From positions 11,909,501 through 11,973,500 of the forward strand of contig NC_089726.1 of the NCBI RefSeq assembly GCF_035083965.1: DNA of 64,000 nt, written 5' to 3'. Shown piece by piece: positions 1-13,100 of this stretch (position 1 is the stretch's first letter; every line of letters begins with the position of its first letter). Source of the DNA: Branchiostoma lanceolatum (lineage: Eukaryota; Chordata; Leptocardii; Amphioxiformes; Branchiostomatidae). The position numbers and the translations under genes were made by a program. The notes below the pieces were generated by a model. That model had not been told where the DNA came from, ran no database searches, and saw nothing but the letters and a program-made list of their open reading frames with translations.

Positions 1-1000
1 CTCCACATAGCCAAGCAAAGTGACATAGATGGAATGTACATAATTATGAAGTAGGATATGTATCCTTTGAGAACTTCTAATTTCAAATCGCTTGAGCACA
101 AACCTGCTACAATGATGAAGACATTACATTGTTATTCGATACTACAAATATACTCTGATGGTAGCTTAAACAACGTACATGTACCTGATACGACAATGTT
201 TACATACATGTAGCGGGCTCTCTTATCGGTTGTATGGCTTAGAATCATGTTGAAAGGTCCAAGGCAGTAGGGTATGTGCGCGGTGATCGCGTTGTAGATT
301 GCTGCTTAAAATGACTTGGCTTACATCAGGCTTTTTTCACTTCAAATATTTGGGATAGTACTTCTCAATCATACTCTCGAGCAAAACTGAAAAGTCCGTG
401 GTGTTATGTGCAGTATACATCGTTTAAAAGCGCCAACTAGCAATTCAGAATATTATTGCAGTTATGGTTGATCGGTAATGTAAAGTAGGAATTGAAAGCC
501 TTTCATACTCATTATAGAAAACACTGTGGCCTGGACTGCTATTTCAAGCAACGCGATTCATATTATAAGCTTGGTTGTGTAATTGACTCATTACTGTCTC
601 TATTGTATTGGTTAGATTTCAAGAACTATCATTATGAATGGCCTAACATACATGTATTGTCATGTTTTCTTCTTCATGTCTTGGAAGCATTCCTTCTTCA
701 CTGAATCAGATCAGCATCCCCAAGTTTACTGATGTTGCATCTACAGCACATATCCCTAAAACCCCCGTTTTAAGAAATCCCAGATATATGTAGGTATATG
801 GTACCCTGCGGATTTAGGTGAAGTAGCGTTGATTACAATCTTCTCGCAGCGGCCAAAAACAGCACTGCAGATTAGGCTGATATTAGTAGATGGTAGAATT
901 TCAATACATTATAACAAGTTAATCATGATCATATGTGATATTCTAAACCGAACCCCAAAATGTGCATTGCATCAGTATTTAGGACCGCACCCAGTCAATG
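1..1000. other. Intergenic DNA with no gene seen
   Basis: I find no convincing exon, RNA gene or transposon here. The short open frames have no recognisable motif and no splice-site context. The stretch is AT-rich with several tacatgta-type motifs. It lies downstream of the minus-strand Shisa-like gene, whose likely polyadenylation signal is at 1014-1019. Confidence 0.5.
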
Positions 1001-1013
1001 GAGAAAGGAAAGT

Positions 1014-1019
1014 TTTATT
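1014..1019 (-). terminator. Likely polyadenylation signal of the Shisa-like gene at 1.3-4.8 kb
   Basis: The minus strand reads AATAAA here, about 285 bases past the stop codon at 1301. It is the first such hexamer downstream of the gene. Hexamer only; no cleavage site can be seen. Confidence 0.4.
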
Positions 1020-1300
1020 TGTAGTATAGAACAAAGTTAACACACACAATACAATGATAGAAGAACAACATTGGCTAACTTGGTTTCGAGAGGCAACCAA
1101 CAACAACTTCGTTATTCGAGATAAACAGTTTTTACATAACGAGATTTGTGAAACTCTCCCATTTTGGCACAGATGTTGTGTTGACGCAAATATCAGAGCA
1201 CTTTGGCGAAGAAACAAATATCTAGAGATGTTGAATGGCAGATAACATTCAGGTTCACTTTGTACAGTATATGTACTTAAAATGATGTGTACATATAGTC

Positions 1301-2181
1301 CTATCCGACTTGAGTCAGCTCGTACGGCGGTAACTCGTGTTCCGGACCCGTCGCCTGCCGCTGACGGAGTGAGACGGACTGTGGTGGCGGGGCAGTTGGC
1401 TGGGCTGGCGGGGCAGTTGGCTGGGCCTGCCGGGCTGGTGCCGATGCAGCTGGCGGGACCCGCTGGGCCGGATCTGCTGCAGCTGATGTGAAGGAGGTGG
1501 TGTTCTGTTGTGTGAACGTTTCTTGTGGCATGTATGGAGGTGGACTCTCGGCTGGTACGTAGGGAGGTGGTTGGAGTGGTCCCATCGGGAACATCTCCTG
1601 TCCGTGGTACGACTGAGGGTAGGCAGCTGGGGAGAGGGGTTGGGTGGAGGGGTACATGAAGATCAAGCTGGTTAGATGTCCTCATGAATAGGTAGTAATC
1701 ACTAGTACTCCGTAAGCGACAAAATTAGGAGAGTCTTCAGGTACACTACACCATGACTGTATAATGCAATAACGTATTTCAAGTATTTCATCACATGCAC
1801 AGCACACAACACCTTGATATAGAGTGATGGGAACAATATAAAGTCTGTAACGTATAACGTGAAGACACCACGTATTGTCTGCTAAGACGGATAAGACAAT
1901 CTACATGTACCTCCTACAAACTTTGTCGTGATACACTGTGTTCTGTGGTTCAATTCGCAATACCAACTTTGTTTCCTATGCTTTAGCCGTACATATTAAA
2001 ACGCTCACCCGGCTGTACGGAGATCTGACTGGCACGGAGTTTCTTCTCACAGCAGAAGGAGCAGCACAGAGCGATGATGGCGGCCAGGAGAACCACGCAC
2101 ACCACCGCAGACACAGCAATACCCACGATGGCGCCCATACTGCACAATGCATTTGGGTAAATTATGATTATGAACACACAC

Positions 2182-2252
<71 letters not shown>

Positions 2253-4846
2253 TTACGCACACACACACACATATACACACATATACACACATATACATAC
2301 ACACTTACACAAACACACAGACACACACACACGCGCGTGCATACACACACACACGTTATAGCGTATAGCAGTAATACCAAAACGATTTAGCCGAACAATA
2401 CTAATTACACCCAACGCTAACTCAAGTGTATGAAGAAGGCGTTAAACAAAGCAGCATGTTTACTAACCTCAAGTTGACGGCGCCGCTCCCAGTGGCGCAT
2501 GACAGAGACAGAGACTGGGTGCAGTCGTCACAGCAGTACCTCAGGGTGTCGGTACTGCAGCAGTAGGTTTCTTCCTCAGGGTCGTTGTCCGTGGGACAAG
2601 AGAAACTGTCCACCCATGTACTCTGGCCATTTGTTGTCCTCTCGTACGCCGGACAGACCTCAGACAACACTGAGGGAGAAATGGTTGAAGGCTGTCGTTA
2701 TGCCATAACGTTACTTGGTGACTAGAGTCACAACCCAGAAGTATCCAAATGGAGCGCTATTCATTTTCAATGAAGTCATGAACACCGCTAATTGTATAGC
2801 GTACTTTCAGTCTTGGTCAAACATTTTGCTTTACCAACAATATCTAACCTTCACAACGAACAACTCAAAATAAAGCAAAACGATATTTTCATCGCCTCTT
2901 TGACCCTGAGAGTAATAAACACCTTACGGTGACACAGCAAATGTACCACAGTTACATCACTCTACCCCACATTTGAAATTAAAGCCGACTCCTTTGTTGT
3001 GGACCACAATAGGTGTCAGTCTCTAACGAACGTCATCCCGTACCTTTGCTAGGCAGCAGACATAATGGATGTGCTAACGACGTTGTTCTTCCCCGGGGGC
3101 CTTCTCAGCAATGGACTATGGACTATAAGTGTGGACGATAGATAGTACGTCGTAACCCGTGTCCTGCCTTAAAGCTTGACATGCCATACACGTCTTGAGT
3201 CATGCAAGGAAGACAAAACTGTACGTCTTATCTAAGACTAAGATGTCTAGAATATGGCGTGAGCAATGCCGTCTTTCTTGTACGACTCAAGACGTGTATC
3301 ATGTGGCAGGTGGACGATTCCTCCTTGACTTGACAGGCTTGAGTCATAAAGCAACTTCAGCCAAGGAGGTTAAAATAGGAATTTTTAGGAATCGCAGAGG
3401 ATTTTCAAGTGCCACAGGGGGTGATTATAGTCTGACTCTGGCAGGATGTGACTCAGATCTCGACTCCTGTGCGACTGCTAGATTTGAACAAGGAGGTTTA
3501 AATATTTTTCTTTCATAAGACAAATACACTTCCCCGTTGAAGTGGTATATATGCTTTAAAAATCGCAAAGCTACCATCAGACTCCTACCATTTGGAACGT
3601 TTCAAGAAGGTTGTTAAGACATCTTATACCATGTAGAAGTTTGCTTCATTTCCTCGAGACAACATTTGACGTACTCTTGTCTTCGTGGGCTTGCGTCTGA
3701 AAGGATTCGGAGTCTGGCACATTCTGTGACTAAACAAACACACCATACGCCAAAAACACGGTCTTACATATGACCACTTACACCTGGATTTTTAGGAGGG
3801 ACCAGATTTATGTACCCTTACAGCAAACCAACACCTTCATGTTACTATGCTACATTTATGAGAGATTAGTTCCTCAATGTCAATGACTTTTGAGTACTAG
3901 TGTTTTGCAATGATCTTTTTATCATTGGTCCTGAACTGCTTTACTTCACTTAGACACTCCGTGGTTACAGGCGTAAATGCCAAATAGAAAATGCAAAGAC
4001 AAGTCCAATGGTTAAGACAGCCGAAATCATGCCGTGTATAATGCAGCAGGGGCTTCAGAATGGGGAGGGGTGCCTTCACCGTTCGGAAAGCTAGGAAGAG
4101 GACGGGGATGTTCTTTTAGAAGGCATCAATGTCTGGAGGAGAACGAGGGGGTAGCGGAGGGCTGTCTGTCCTTGGTCTGACATAACTATGGACGTAAAGC
4201 CCAGATCTAGAGTACGCTAGAGAATAAAGAACGGTCGATATGGAACATTCATGTCGAATCAGTGATGTTTGAGCTAGTCGCGGATATGGTTGCGGAGAGT
4301 ATTAGGAGTTGCTATCATGCAAGATCCTTTGTACACATAACAAGTTACCCGCATAAAAGCGGATTTAACTTTTATGTAAACAACACGTGCGGTCACTAGG
4401 ATGTGGAAATGCAGATTGACTTTTTGCATCGTGAGAGGAAAGCATTTTGGTCCAAATGAAAAGTGCAAAAAAGACTGTTTTGAGTAGGGTTTGAACGGAT
4501 GGAACAAGAAACGGCTCAACTGGCAGGAAGTAATGATAAAGGCAACGCGATCGGATCTACGGTAGTTTGCTATTGACAGATACAGTGTAAGTAGAAAAGA
4601 CTAACACTATAGGTAGTCAATGTTTTGTGGTAGCCAGAGTTTTCTTGAAATTCGCAGAACTACTGCAGATAATGGGGGAAAAATGCCTCCTTGCCCCCCT
4701 CCCCACTCTTCTCCCAACAAAGTATGGACGACCTACATACCTGTTGGGAACACCGCATAGACCAAAAAGGCGACCAGAGACACTGGTTTGTTCAGCATCC
4801 TGTTGCGTTCGTTCATCAGAACTCTCTGGAATGTCCACAAACTCAT
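1301..4846 (-). CDS. Shisa-like single-pass membrane protein with PPxY tail (about 254 aa)
   Basis: Four coding exons in joined phase: 4846-4741 (signal peptide), 2669-2468, 2139-2009 and 1626-1301. The junctions are phase 1, 2 and 1, with GT-AG borders at each. Residues 1-35 are a hydrophobic leader; in-frame starts also exist at 4816 and 4798. Residues 36-102 hold the cysteine-rich domain, with FSCP, TYCC and RYCCDDC as in Shisa/STMC6 proteins. Residues 105-130 are a transmembrane helix followed by cysteines and basic residues. The cytoplasmic tail is rich in proline and carries PPPY twice and LPPY once, which are WW-domain ligands. The family acts as membrane adaptors that control receptor trafficking or degradation; the specific partner here is unknown. 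The 328-bp intron before the membrane exon contains a long (CA)n tract. The signal exon is the least certain part, because it was chosen by phase and hydrophobicity. Confidence 0.8.
1380..1450. repeat. GC-rich minisatellite inside the Shisa-like tail exon
   Basis: Imperfect tandem copies of a GGCTGGGCTGGCGGGGCAGTT-like unit lie within coding sequence. They encode the repeated Ala-Gln-Pro-Thr-Ala-Pro-Pro stretch of the tail. Copy number is probably variable between individuals. Confidence 0.6.
2174..2355. repeat. (CA)n microsatellite, partly interrupted
   Basis: A long CA dinucleotide tract, pure over its first part and then broken by TA, CG and CTTA units. It lies in the intron between the cysteine-rich and membrane exons of the Shisa-like gene. 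Its edge is within about 40 bases of the acceptor of the membrane exon. Confidence 0.95.
2670..4740. other. Intron 1 of the first Shisa-like gene
   Basis: About 2 kb between the signal exon and the cysteine-rich exon. It contains the imperfect inverted repeat at 3180-3308 and two direct copies of an AAGGAGGTT motif near 3365 and 3489. No further exon is supported. Confidence 0.55.
3180..3308. repeat. Imperfect inverted repeat (hairpin element)
   Basis: The arms at about 3180-3213 and 3271-3308 both read ATACACGTCTTGAGTC followed by CAAG and AAGAC, in opposite orientation. A spacer of about 57 bases separates them. It looks like an old hairpin MITE; I found no clear target-site duplication. 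Confidence 0.6.
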
Positions 4847-5177
4847 CTTTTTGTCAAAACCGTCGGCCTGTAGCACCAGTCTACCTTCATACCTTAACCC
4901 CCACAATGTTACTGCGTGTTGTGAAGGTTGTGAAGGCTCTTCATGACGTCTGAAACTGATATGATGTAACGTGATACTCTGTAAAGAGTCATGGATATAC
5001 CCTACGCTTATACAAACAGCTCGGTCTGACCCCATTGTTCTACTTCGTTCTGCCAGTCTGTTAACTACACAGGTACTACACACCTTTTCATTTCACCTGT
5101 GGGCAGCTAACGGTCTGTATCTTGGGGGTACACGGTGTGAGAACAAACGTACAAGGGCAAAATATATTATGATAGAA

Positions 5178-5212
5178 AACAACAACAATATCAATAATAA
5201 TAACAACAACTG
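5178..5212. repeat. (AAC/AAT)n simple repeat
   Basis: A short run of AAC, AAT and ATC-like triplets in AT-rich intergenic DNA. Confidence 0.8.
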
Positions 5213-6667
5213 GGATTTGAAAGATAAAGTCAAAGCAAGGGAGCTACTTTAAACGTAATTTCAGTATGATATATAGTGTTGACATCAACACAACGAAAAG
5301 GCAAATGTTGTTTTAAAAGATCGCCCGTGTTTTGTATGGCCATGATAGTGACTAAAGGATGCATGCTGTATTCTTTCTTTTTGCTTTTTTTTTCGCACGT
5401 GCATGTAGTGCATGAATGTATATGAGGGATCCTTACGCACATGGAGTTTGTCAATACCTCTCTTAGACGCCAAGTGCCTGTACAGTTTTATTAGTCAGCA
5501 TCACAATCACCATCACATAAAAAAATGATACTTGGGTGTCATACTGTTCCAACGGTGACATGTTCATAATCACGACATACAAATAACTGTCACAGATTCA
5601 AGTCTTTTTACAAATATGAATATTGCCGTATAAACGTTCACTAGACAACTGTGATATGCAACAAAAATCGCGCAAGAAATTTTATGACCGTTAGTGTGAT
5701 ATAATTGACATTTCGGTTTACGCTTTGCCATAAAAGAAGTGCCAGGTATCGCTGTAAGGTGACTTTTCGAAGTCATGTTTGAACAAACGTAATGTACGTA
5801 GTGGCGTGGATACGTCATACAGGGATACATGCAGTGACATTGATACGTCATACATTGATGACGATTAATTACTTACAGATTCAGCTGCTGCTAAATATGG
5901 TACATGTATATGGAAATGAAATTGTGAAAAGACTCGACAACTTTTCACTTAATATCGCCATAAGTTATCGTTACACGTCTTTTTTGGTTTTTCATAACGT
6001 TAAACTCTCTTAGGGTTTAAAACCACTTCTTCGCAGAAAATAATACATTCCAGTACGTCATTGCCATTATATCCAATACTGTCATTAGACAGATGTCGCC
6101 AGGTGGCGCTAGTGGCCCTGCCTTCAGTTATGAATTACGTACAATAAATATGTTCTTGATCTTAACTTGCTTTGTGGGAAATTTTCTTGGATAGCAAACA
6201 ATATGTAATGTATTCCTTTTGCGTACGGTTGTAGAAATAGTCACACTATCGGAACGCGTGGTTAAACTTACATCGATATCTAGTGGCGTGCAATTACTGT
6301 CATTAGTAGATAGACGTCGCTTTTGAGACTGGCCACCCCATCGCTTAGCATAAGAGGCACCATGACGTACCGTCCGAGATAACATACACCAAGGAGGTTA
6401 CACACAGAATGCAAATATCATAGGGACAAGCCGATGGAATATTTCTAACGACTTGCTTGATTTGACTGATTTGAAAGATTGTGGTCTATGTTTAAAAAAT
6501 AATAATTGGTACCAAAATTTAAAAGCGTTTGTACTGTAAGTTTGAAATACGAAAACCAAATCATTAGAATTAGTCCAGCATTAGAATTGGTCCAGCAATG
6601 ACTGAATGAATATTGCCTTATGTGCCCGGCCAGAAACTATAGATGCGAACCACATGATATGATCGTA

Positions 6668-6923
6668 TAGCCTGGAATCCATACCCTCGGTGCCTCCCCG
6701 ATATCTCTACGGCACTGTGAGTGACCCTCACCCGCCCAGACAGCTTAGCCCGCTCGGGGTGTTGTTTACGGCCTTGGATTAATTAGTTCGGCGGAAAAGT
6801 AGGAAGGCATCAGAAGTGGGGTGTAGCGGAAGTAGGATGGCAGCCAGAGGTAGAAAGGCCATCAGAAACTGACTGGCCCGGTAAAACACCACTAAGCCGA
6901 CCCTAGAGACTGGGACCAGGCTA
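6668..6923. mobile_element. Non-autonomous DNA transposon (MITE) with 9-bp target duplication
   Basis: The element begins TAGCCTGG and ends CCAGGCTA, so its terminal inverted repeat is at least 8 bp. It is flanked by a perfect 9-bp direct repeat, ATGATCGTA, at 6659-6667 and 6924-6932. There is no coding capacity in its 256 bp. A 9-bp duplication suggests a Mutator-like or Merlin-like transposase acting in trans; the superfamily is inference. Confidence 0.8.
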
Positions 6924-7129
6924 ATGATCGTACTGATGTAGACATCATAATGTTATATTCAATCACGTCTGTGGTAACTTTGTGGTAAGAGATGTGTCTT
7001 TACGGTAATGGTGTGTATTTGAGGTTGCACTTTGTAACCCATGCGTAAACATGGCACGAGCTGCCGTTTCTCAGACCAAAACGTTTTTCTGGCCACCATG
7101 ACCACCCGGGTCTCAGTCTCACCAACTGT

Positions 7130-10100
7130 TCATACTGCTGATTCAATGGAGGCCTTTCTTGATTCTGAGGCCTCCGAGTTCGTCGCGGGGAAGTCTATAG
7201 CTGTCTCCTTCGACGTGGAGTGACTTGGCGAGGGAGAGTCTATAACTATTACCACTTTGCTCTTCTCGCATCCGGGACCTTCCTCTGGCTCGCTTCGAGG
7301 ACTATTAAGTAGTGGTTCACTTCCGGGGCAACCGTTGACCTTGGCAGGTTTATCGATGCCGTGATGTCCGTTTGATGATAAATGTCCGTTGTTGATGGTC
7401 AACAATTTTGTCCTACTCGGAGCAATGGTTCTGTCTTCATATGAAGGTTTCCGTGAGTGTATCGACGAGTCTGCAAAACAAAGCAAAATTGTTCAATATT
7501 ATGACTACAGATTGCAATCTAGCCAATAATATTGATGTTTTATACCAGTTATTTTGTGCGGTGGAAAAGCTTGGAAAAAGAGGGAGCACGATTTTTATGC
7601 CGTATTTAGTATGCTGACAACGGTGATGAATAACAGTTCGCCATCGCATCACGTATGTGTGTGTAGTACCGAAGCTGTTATGTCGATACAGCGTTTTCCG
7701 GCTAAGTGTCTTCTCCTGTTATCTTCTAGCTCTGCTTTTAAGACACGTCCACCCTGTAATCAAATTCCTTCTCGCCACCAAACAGCGAGAGTGCCTGAGC
7801 ACAAAAGTTGGCCACGATCCGTGAACATTCCGAGATAACGAGCAGAGTCAGGACGGATAAAGTGACTTTGAGTTTAAACTGACAAGCCATGCATGATGAC
7901 CTTGAACTTTGGAGCACCTAAACAGGTGCTGGGCGTACGCGTACTGATGCGCAACTGGCGTGATCATCTGGTATCTTCGCCTTCAGCCAACAGTTTGAGA
8001 ATAAGATAACAATAGCACAAGAACATTTTCAAGTTTTGCCCTGGACATTGAGTTGAGGTGGTAGCGACCATTTATCACTAACAGTTGAGGGCCCGGTACT
8101 TGCACTAATGCAGGTAACAGAACACAGGGCTCTACAGTCACTACAGTCAGAGTGCTACATGCATCATTGCCCGTGAACATGATTTCTGTAATTTGTATGT
8201 TAAAGGTGTACATACAGGATGATGTCATGTTGACATAGAAACGGAAAGGACTTTCACACATGCAATATGTAACTCTCATAGAGCAGACCATGATTTAGAA
8301 TAAATCATGTTAATTCCAGTCTTATTTGCTTATTAACTAGGCAAGATGAAACAAGAAATTTTCAAAAGCTCTGAATATTTCATTGTGGTATGAGGTCTCC
8401 GAACTCTTGTTTGTATGGCTGTGGAACAGACAGGGACGTAGCACTGGTGCTACCAGGTCAGATCGGTCTTGAACATATCATTAGCTCGAGATAATCTCTT
8501 ACAAGAAGGACAGTGGCCTTTGCCTCCTCCGGGCTTCACCGCTGAACCGGAGAGTGCGACCGGTAACTAATCCCCGAGGATTACAGGCTGCGGTCCGTGG
8601 GGCCTGACATGTCACAGTAAGCCAGCATCAGAACGCAACAACTTGCAGCTCATTTGGACTTGGCTAGATTGCGATTTCAACTCTAGGAAGAACATCAGTT
8701 CGGAAATCACCGTACGGATTAAAGACTTATTTGACGTGTGCCTTTACTGATGAGTACTAATATAGATTTGTCTATTTTATATGTTGGTTTCCAAATGCCT
8801 TAATGGATTGACCCATGCGCATCTTTGCTGCGACTTACATATATATGTAATCTTCGAAATAAGTTTTATTAGAAGATAGTGAAAGAAACAATTATAGAAT
8901 ATCAGGTGTAAAGAAAAGGAGATGCAATAAGGATATCGAAGTTGAGAAATATGACCATATAAATATCAATCTTTAGAATTGAACACGAACCATGAATGGA
9001 ACTTGAATCTATCTTTTATAATACGTATACAGTCTTGCATGTATGTAACAGATAAAGCAAAGTTTATCGGATACTTTCGACACCAATAAATCAGTGAACG
9101 TAGAATGACGTACTTTGTTGGAAGCTCCCGGGCCTGCTGCCGACGGTTTTACGCGGGAAGAGTGTGTAGAACATGCAACAACCGAAATAGATGCAGCCCA
9201 GGCCGACAAACGTGGAGCCCATAGTGATGCCTATGATTGCACCGACGCTGGAAAAGAGAGAGACAGAACATCATTATTGTTTTAGCTACAACAGTCAATA
9301 AAATATTGATGGATGTTGTGTCCATGTCGTTATACGACTCCCTTGACTGTATTAGAGCAGCGCTAACAAGCAAGCCTTTGGCGCCAGCTTTTTGTACATC
9401 TATCCAATATATTGTTTGACACGGGATCTGAATCTGGTATGATGGAATTGTCAAGGGTGGACATAATCGATTCCTTTCAGAGCAGAATTCATGAATACAT
9501 GGTTTCTCTGTGCGCTGCATTGATGATACAACCGTGAAGTAGCCGCTGTAGGGATTAGAAATGGGCTTAAAAACCTGCCTTTTTAAAAATCCAACTCACG
9601 AATCTACCCAGTTATCTGCAATACTCTGAGCGAAGTACCTCACAATAGAGGAAGCTGGCGCTACCGATATTCAAGATTATTTCCCGTGGACCTCAAGATG
9701 ATGTATATGTCGGGGTGGAGATTGCGATCTGAAAGAACCGGCGATTCTGCCGGCTTCATAACCTATGATCGTGATCGGATCGGGTGCTGAGAGACTGATC
9801 AAACTCTCTGTCGACAGAGATGCTAGAAACGTGTTAGGGTGGTTTCCAATTTATAGATCCTAAATTTCAGGACATGAATCAAATAAAGTTAGATAGTTCT
9901 GACGGTCCTTTAGGAAATATCTCCGATCAGTATCTCTACCGGCCGAATCACCAATTCATTTAGATTGCAGTATCTATCCTACCATATATTTCTTCTTCTT
10001 TATTCTTTGCTCTTGGACACCATATTTGTCCTTTGCAATCAAATTTACAACAACAACAACAACAATAACAACAACAACAATAAATAAAAGAACAGGTAGA

Positions 10101-13100
10101 ACAATGAAACAATATAAAACCACAGGAGAGACGCTAGTAGATACAAGCAGAGATGCAGGTTAGTGATGACTTAAGTTACGCATACAGTGACCTTCATATA
10201 CTTATCTCTCGTTTCCAACGCTCTTTTCATATACATACATATACATATATGATCATATATGACTCGCTAATTTTAAGCTGTCACCTTAGGCTTTGGCTTT
10301 GGAATAACCGAATAGACAGAAACAAGATGGCAAAACGTCCTGGTGTCTTTCCCTGGTCTTTAATACACAACGGTCAGTCCCTTCTTCAGGGTTCAGCTGA
10401 GAGTGGTGTTGACTTGGTCTCGTGTATGTAACGAGTAAACAAGACTCGGTGGACTCAGATATACAATCTCCGGGATACTAAACCCCCAAAAAGGGCCAGT
10501 CCTCTTGACCTGGTTTTCATTGTATACCTAACTGTACTTATATCCGTTACCATAGTTAGTAATGGCACTGTGATGTGCCCAAACGATTTGTCATCTCATT
10601 GTAACGAGAGTTTATGATACGGCAACAAAGGACTCAAACTGGCGGAATGTTTTATGATATTCAGTCCAAGGAACAACGCATTTGATATTTACAGATCTAT
10701 TACGGCGTATGTACGATTGTTTATCCTTCACACCATGTTTTCAAAAAGTCGACTAAATCTTGGAGCTTGCATGAAACATTTTTTAAGTGATTTAATATTT
10801 GATTCCTTATCATGTTTACAATCAACAGGTAATGCTCACCTCTACTCTATGTATAAGTTTTCCCGATCTTTGTACATCTTACATGCTCATAAACGAAAAC
10901 ATGATTAAGTTGCTACGTTATGCTATACCAGGAAAGTCCATGATTTGAACAGGAATAATTCAAACCAGCAGACTGTGACTCCAAGATAAAAGCCGTCGTG
11001 GTACCAAATATGCCCCCCTCCCACCGTCCTTCTTGTCTGTTCAATGATTATTCACCTGTCAGAAAAACACACTGACGGGGATATTCTTACAAAACAATGT
11101 AAGCCATGATGACCTGGCATATGGACTCATGCTGAGGTTATCTTGGTACCTTTGCGTGACTACAGGTATTCCGAAGGTAGAGATAGCTGGGCTGAGATCA
11201 AAGGTCAGTGGGTAAAAGTCTAAACTTTGTTGAGGAGTGGGGAGGGGGGCTACAGAAACGTATCTTAGGACTAAATAGGAGATTCAACCAGTAGTCTATC
11301 ATCAAACATCTCACTGGCCAATATTTCTCATTACAATCTGCAACAGCAACGCCATAATAAAGTTCAATATCATTAAGCACTTTTGTCATCTTTCAAACAG
11401 AATACAATGGAATGTTTGACGATCTTAAAGGCTCCTTCAGCTACTCGGTGTCTTGAGTTTTTGCCTTCCTGCAAATCCTCAGGTAACACAATCCTTCCAG
11501 TATGGACTACTGTTGTGGTCAAAATGGGCCAGGCGAAGCGAGGAATTGTCAACATAGGTGGGTCCAGGTCTACTCGTGTAGACATAAGCATGGGAGAACA
11601 GACGAAAGATAAGAGTAGAGGGATGTGGTACGTGTTCCCACTACATAAAGACTCATTTCTGATCACAACAGTTTGTCAGTGATAATAAGCAATACGCAAT
11701 AGACGATAATAACACATCACGTGACAAGAAAGTCACAGATGTTTGCAAGAGGGGATGTCAACAACAAAGTAAACCTTCTGATATCATCAAACGTCATTTA
11801 CTATTCCACTCCTTTATGATTCCTGTTGTGTGGAAAAAAATCAATCCAGTAGCGTTCTGTCAATTTCGTAGAATGAAGGTCAAACACATTTCGTTCGTTT
11901 TCAATGTAAGTCTTATTGTGCATTATGATTCAAAACGTGAGCTACATGCCAATATATAACTAAAAAGTCTTTGGGGTTCTTTTTGGCGCCACGATAAGTA
12001 CTAGTCTTTTAGATCCTTCCTCTTTATAAAATGGAATGAATGATATTATTGCACAACAATTGCATCGGTGACAATGTATGACAATGTACACATTGTACAG
12101 ATAACATAATTTACAATCTAAGTCTATTTTTCAACAACGCTAATTACTACATCATTATATCGAATGAAACCTACAGTAATTACTAAACGGAATTATTGTA
12201 AACATAGCTGCAATGGGCACGTAATACACGTATATGGTATAGTCGAGTGTTGTTATCGAGTTGGAGAGGTTGTTGTTGATGAATATATCGTCGCGTACAT
12301 ATCTAAAGCATAACTTTCACATCTTTGAACATCAATGGTAAAACATAACCTCTATTATTGGAGGGGTGGAGAGGGAAGCCAAGCTATCTGATCTTTTGAT
12401 ATGGGTCGGACATTTCATTTGAACACAAGAGACGATCAGCGGCCGAATTTTTCAACCAATCAGCAGCTATCGCTGAAGGATAACTGATTGGCAGCAATGA
12501 CGTCATTCCTGACAAGTGGTGCCAATCTGCGATCAAGGACATCAGAAAGTCTGCATTATACCCGGTCTGAAGTACCAATTTGTGGGCAAGTACCGTTTGT
12601 GTTTATATGGATACACGGAAGACAGTATTGAAACACGAATGGCAGCCGTTTTCCTGCGTCATTCCACTCTTCGACGTTTTCTTTTATACAGCCTGATTGT
12701 TGTTTTGCAGTCACCCTGCCTTTTACTGTTACGATGTACCACAGAGACCAGAATGAATAGTTGTTGTAAATAGATACTTGTGGAGTCAAATAGAGTAAAG
12801 TCAAGTCTTTTCTACAAATATGGCTTGAAAAGGGTGCCTTTTCAAGTTCAGTAGAGACCGAAGGATTGTCAAATTGGAGGCCAAAGGCCTAAAAACCCCT
12901 CGAGCTCTGCTGTAGATCGAAAGTTAAAGAACGAGAGGCGACCACGGTAGAAATGTAGGCGTAACCATAGTAGGTCTTACCCTCCCTCATACATCAAAAT
13001 AGGACTAACCCTCAAGGCCTCACCTCACAGTACTAGAGTATAGAGAGTTGCTGAGGCACGCCCGTCCGTTCTGGGATTCTCTGCAATCGTTGCAACAATA

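Larger units (their letters stand above)
4847..7129. other. Intergenic region between the two left Shisa-like genes
   Basis: It holds an (AAC/AAT)-type simple repeat near 5178-5212 and the 256-bp transposon at 6668-6923. I see no supported exon or RNA gene. The promoter of the left Shisa-like gene should lie just above 4846, but no clear core element stands out. Confidence 0.5.
9248..13023. other. Intron of the second Shisa-like gene (ectodomain to membrane exon)
   Basis: About 3.8 kb. It contains a CAA-type simple repeat (10046-10081), a short hairpin at 12823-12846 and a cluster of CCAAT and CRE motifs at 12446-12510. No exon is supported. The open frames at 11.4-11.7 kb face each other on both strands and show no motif. 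Confidence 0.5.

Noticed and set aside
1938-2390. Open frames of Thr-His or Val-Cys repeats on both strands
   Set aside because: They are translations of the (CA)n microsatellite and have no start context or domain.
8440-8640. GC-richer segment resembling a tRNA-derived SINE
   Set aside because: I could not find A and B box sequences or a tail that would support a SINE or tRNA.
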